NCBI GenBank assembly: GCA_937877675.1
Contig: CALEIS010000122.1
Location: 1 to 14,563, forward strand
Direction: 5' to 3'
DNA from: an uncultured Clostridia bacterium
GTDB lineage: Bacteria > Bacillota > Clostridia > Oscillospirales > Acutalibacteraceae
Length of the DNA: 14,563 bases
Part shown: positions 11,902 to 14,563 of the stretch, piece after piece
Layout: each line of letters opens with the position of its first letter
How positions within the stretch are numbered: position 1 is the first letter of the stretch
Made by a program: the position numbers and the translations under genes
The notes under the pieces: generated by a model
Told to the model about the DNA's origin: nothing
Seen by the model: the letters and a program-made list of their open reading frames with translations, nothing else
Database searches by the model: none

Positions 11902-12077
11902 TATTGCTACGCAATATGAAGTAATTTTGTAATTATGAAGTATTTACTATCGTAAATATGAAGTGAAATAAATCATTTCTTATGCCGAAGGCATACTTCA
12001 TAGCATCGCTACTTCATATCCGTCAGGATACTTCATAAATCCGAAAGGATTTATTTCATTGCAACGCAAGGCGTTGC
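11902..12077. repeat. Hairpin array 2, immediately upstream of clpC
   Basis: Nine perfect small hairpins with unrelated stems: TATTGC/GCAATA (11902-11916), TAATT/AATTA (11922-11935), TATTTAC/GTAAATA (11941-11958), GAAAT/ATTTC (11965-11979), TATGCC/GGCATA (11981-11995), TAGC/GCTA (12001-12011), TATCC/GGATA (12017-12030), ATAAATCC/GGATTTAT with a GAAA loop (12035-12054) and GCAACGC/GCGTTGC (12061-12077). Spacers are ATGAAGTA in the left third and the reverse complement TACTTCAT in the right part, switching at the GAAAT/ATTTC hairpin. The last stem ends 6 bases before the clpC ribosome site GAGGTG (12084-12089). Confidence 0.88.
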
Positions 12078-12095
12078 TAATTTGAGGTGAAAACA

Positions 12096-14513
12096 ATGTA
12101 CAACTTTACAGGTTTTAGTGAAAAGGCAAATATGGCACTTAACAAGGCTGTGGAATGTGCCGAAGATTTAGGTCACACATATATCGGTAGTGAGCATCTT
12201 CTATTGGGTCTTTTGGAGTCTGCCGATTCTGTTGCAGGTAAACTCTTACTTTCCAAAGGTGTAACAGGCAAAAAAGTTTATGACATAATCCGTGAAACTG
12301 TGGGTGCAGGAATTCCAACTGAACTTACTCCGTCCGACTTTACACCAAGAAGCAAACACATAATCGAAAATTCTATATACCTTGCAGTTTCAACAAATCA
12401 GGCTCTTGCAGGGACGGAGCATATCCTTATTTCAATATGTCGAGAGGGGAATGGTTACGGTTGTCAGTTGTTGACACGATTGGGTGTGAATACTCAAAAT
12501 CTTATAAGAGAATTGGCAACAAGTCCAAAATCTCAACAGTCAAAATCATTCGGTCAGCAGAAAAATTCCAACTCCCAACTTGAAAAATACTCTCGTGATT
12601 TAACTGCTCTTGCCAAGGAAAATAAAATTGACCCTGTTATTGGCAGAGAAAAGGAAATTGAGCGAGTTATTCAGATTTTAAGCCGAAGGAGTAAGAATAA
12701 TCCCTGCTTAATCGGTGAGCCAGGTGTTGGTAAAACTGCTATTGCCGAGGGATTAGCACTTAAAATCGCTAATGGTACTGTTCCTGAACTTTTAAAGGAC
12801 AAAAGGCTTTTGTCCCTTGATTTAACAGGTATGGTGGCAGGTACAAAATATCGTGGTGACTTTGAAGAAAGAATAAAAGGTATCATTGACGAGGTTAAAA
12901 ATTCAACGGACATTATCCTTTTTATTGACGAAGTTCACACAATTATGGGTGCAGGTAGTGCCGAGGGTGCAGTTGATGCAGCAAACATTTTAAAGCCGTC
13001 ACTTGCTCGTGGTGAGTTGCAGTTAATCGGTGCTACAACCATTGACGAATATCGTAAAAATATCGAGAAAGATGCTGCACTTGAGAGAAGATTTCAACCA
13101 ATTACTGTTGGTGAGCCAATGGTGGAAGATGCTATTGAGATTTTAAAGGGAATTCGTGACAAATATGAGGCACACCACAAGGTGAAAATCACAGATGAAG
13201 CAATTAAATCTGCTGTAATTCTTTCACATAGATATATCGGTGACAGATTTTTGCCTGACAAGGCTATTGACTTAATTGACGAGGCTTGTTCAAAGGTTAG
13301 GCTAATGTCATCAATTCCACCTGACGAAATCAAAGAAATGGAAAAGAAAATTGCCACTCTCTCTGCAGAAAAAGAGATGGCAGTAAATAGGCAGGATTTT
13401 GAAAGAGCAGCCAACCTTCGTGACGAAGAAAAAGAACTCACACAGAAATTTAATTCCGAAAAGGCAAAATGGCAGAATGAGGATAAAGCACGAGAAAAGC
13501 AGGTAACGGAAACTGAAATTGCCGAAATCGTGTCAGGTTGGACAGGTGTGCCAGTAAGTCAAATGACGGAAGAAGAAAGTCAAAGACTTTTACGAATGGA
13601 AGACGAACTCCACAAGAGAATTGTGGGACAGGATACAGCAGTTACAGCCATCGCAAAAGCAATCCGTAGGGGCAGGGCAGGACTTAAAGACCCAAAACGA
13701 CCAATCGGCTCGTTCATTTTCTGTGGCCCTACTGGTGTTGGTAAAACTGAACTTACCAAGGCACTTGCAGAGAGTATGTTTGGTGACGAAAATGCTATGA
13801 TTAGGCTTGATATGAGTGAGTTTATGGAGAAACATACCGTTTCCAAACTCATTGGCTCACCCCCAGGTTATGTGGGCTTTGACGAGGGTGGTCAACTGAC
13901 GGAAAAAATCCGTAGAAAGCCTTATTCCGTGGTGCTTTTTGATGAAATCGAAAAGGCTCATCCTGATGTTTTTAACACACTTTTGCAAATTCTCGATGAC
14001 GGTATTTTGACCGATTCCCAAGGCAGAAAAGTTGACTTTAAAAACGCAGTTATTATAATGACATCCAATGTTGGTGCAAGGCTTATCAACGAAGAAAGAG
14101 CAACATTCGGCTTTACTGCAAACGAAAACAGCCACTCTGAAGAAAAAATCAAAGAGGCTGTTATGGGTGAACTTAAAAACACATTCCGTCCCGAATTTCT
14201 TAACAGAATTGACGACATAATCGTCTTTTCAAGACTCAATGAAAATGATATTAAAGAGATTGCAAAACGCCTTTTAAAGGGGTTGGAACGTAGAATGGAA
14301 AGCCTTGAAATCGGTGTAACCTTTGACGATAGTGTTGTTGATTTTATCGGGAAAGCAGGGTATGACAAAATCTATGGTGCAAGACCATTAAAGAGAGCAA
14401 TACAAACAAAAATCGAAGATGTCTTGTCCGAAAAAATCCTTGAAAAGTCAATAGAAAAAGGTAATTCCTATGTTTGCTCAATAGTTGATGATAAACTAGA
14501 AATAGGATTATAA
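12096..14513 (+). CDS. clpC: ClpC, Hsp100/Clp AAA+ unfoldase
   Basis: An 805-residue protein, the usual size for ClpC (about 810). The N-domain (1-145) with two Clp repeats starts MYNFTGFSEKANMAL and holds the adaptor and phosphoarginine-binding surface. AAA-1 has Walker A GEPGVGKT (207-214), pore loop KYRG (251-254), Walker B ILFIDE (274-279) and Arg finger ALERRF (328-333). A middle domain with UVR motif (about 405-460, NRQDFERAANLRDEEKEL) separates it from AAA-2. AAA-2 has Walker A GPTGVGKT (544-551), pore loop GYVG (591-594), Walker B VVLFDE (612-617) and FLNRID (701-706). It unfolds substrates, including McsB-phosphorylated proteins, and feeds them to ClpP. ATG 12096 is favoured over an in-frame GTG at 12087 that overlaps the ribosome site GAGGTG. 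It is separated from mcsB by a terminator, a repeat and a hairpin array, so its expression may be partly uncoupled. Confidence 0.98.
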   Translation: MYNFTGFSEKANMALNKAVECAEDLGHTYIGSEHLLLGLLESADSVAGKLLLSKGVTGKKVYDIIRETVGAGIPTELTPSDFTPRSKHIIENSIYLAVSTNQALAGTEHILISICREGNGYGCQLLTRLGVNTQNLIRELATSPKSQQSKSFGQQKNSNSQLEKYSRDLTALAKENKIDPVIGREKEIERVIQILSRRSKNNPCLIGEPGVGKTAIAEGLALKIANGTVPELLKDKRLLSLDLTGMVAGTKYRGDFEERIKGIIDEVKNSTDIILFIDEVHTIMGAGSAEGAVDAANILKPSLARGELQLIGATTIDEYRKNIEKDAALERRFQPITVGEPMVEDAIEILKGIRDKYEAHHKVKITDEAIKSAVILSHRYIGDRFLPDKAIDLIDEACSKVRLMSSIPPDEIKEMEKKIATLSAEKEMAVNRQDFERAANLRDEEKELTQKFNSEKAKWQNEDKAREKQVTETEIAEIVSGWTGVPVSQMTEEESQRLLRMEDELHKRIVGQDTAVTAIAKAIRRGRAGLKDPKRPIGSFIFCGPTGVGKTELTKALAESMFGDENAMIRLDMSEFMEKHTVSKLIGSPPGYVGFDEGGQLTEKIRRKPYSVVLFDEIEKAHPDVFNTLLQILDDGILTDSQGRKVDFKNAVIIMTSNVGARLINEERATFGFTANENSHSEEKIKEAVMGELKNTFRPEFLNRIDDIIVFSRLNENDIKEIAKRLLKGLERRMESLEIGVTFDDSVVDFIGKAGYDKIYGARPLKRAIQTKIEDVLSEKILEKSIEKGNSYVCSIVDDKLEIGL

Positions 14514-14563
14514 ATTTGAATTTGTAGGGGAGATTGTTGTAGGGGTCGGCGTCCTCGACGACC
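14512..14563. repeat. 52-bp direct repeat, copy 2 of 2 (cut by window edge)
   Basis: Identical to 9290-9341. It begins on the last two bases of the clpC stop codon and ends at the window boundary, so a full GTAGGGG-type hairpin element probably continues beyond. No clpC terminator is seen before it; the element itself may fold and serve as the 3' end. Confidence 0.9.

Noticed and set aside
9290..14563. Composite transposon carrying the heat-shock operon
   Set aside because: No transposase or target duplication is visible. The flanking 52-bp repeats are parts of a dispersed hairpin element, and ctsR-clpC is a normal core operon.

Overview
The window reads as a chromosomal segment of a low-GC Gram-positive anaerobe of the class Clostridia, most like the Oscillospirales/Ruminococcus group (inference). 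The reasons are the ctsR-mcsA-mcsB-clpC operon, a DnaD-type primosome gene followed by a DnaC-like ATPase, zinc-ribbon single-pass membrane proteins, consensus SigA-type promoters with strong GGAGG sites, and AT-rich spacers filled with small palindromic repeats. I see no rRNA, tRNA, CRISPR array or transposase.

Layout. Positions 3-152 are the 3' end of a glycogen/maltodextrin phosphorylase gene, closed by a probably bidirectional terminator. A convergent lipoprotein gene of unknown function (200-1129, minus) has a textbook promoter. A repeat-filled spacer (1200-1550) follows. Then come two replication-restart-type genes that are almost contiguous: a DnaD-domain protein (1621-2628) and a DnaC/DnaI-like AAA+ helicase loader (2631-3641). 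From 3771 to 8392 there are four tandem, separately transcribed relatives: N-terminal zinc ribbon (absent from the fourth), Pro-rich cytosolic linker, one membrane segment, Thr/Glu-rich stalk and an exported C-terminal domain. Each has its own promoter and intrinsic terminator.

A minus-strand gene for a short RepA_N-type plasmid initiator protein (8445 to about 8951) follows. Its leader carries a terminator-like hairpin, and four 22-bp tandem repeats resembling iterons lie upstream; together they look like a replicon relic or a domesticated origin module. A 141-bp multi-hairpin repeat (9317-9457) separates this from the heat-shock operon. The operon has a consensus promoter bracketed by two perfect CtsR boxes in opposite orientation, then ctsR (9618), mcsA (10254), mcsB (10754), an intrinsic terminator, and clpC (12096-14513). 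CtsR represses, McsA/McsB act as arginine kinase (targeting CtsR and damaged proteins), and ClpC unfolds arginine-phosphorylated substrates for ClpP.

The most unusual structure is a pair of short hairpin arrays inside this operon, just before mcsA (10073-10232) and just before clpC (11902-12077). Each consists of many different small perfect stems separated by a near-constant spacer (ATGAATT or ATGAAGTA) that switches to its reverse complement partway through. A 52-bp sequence upstream of ctsR recurs identically at the clpC stop codon.
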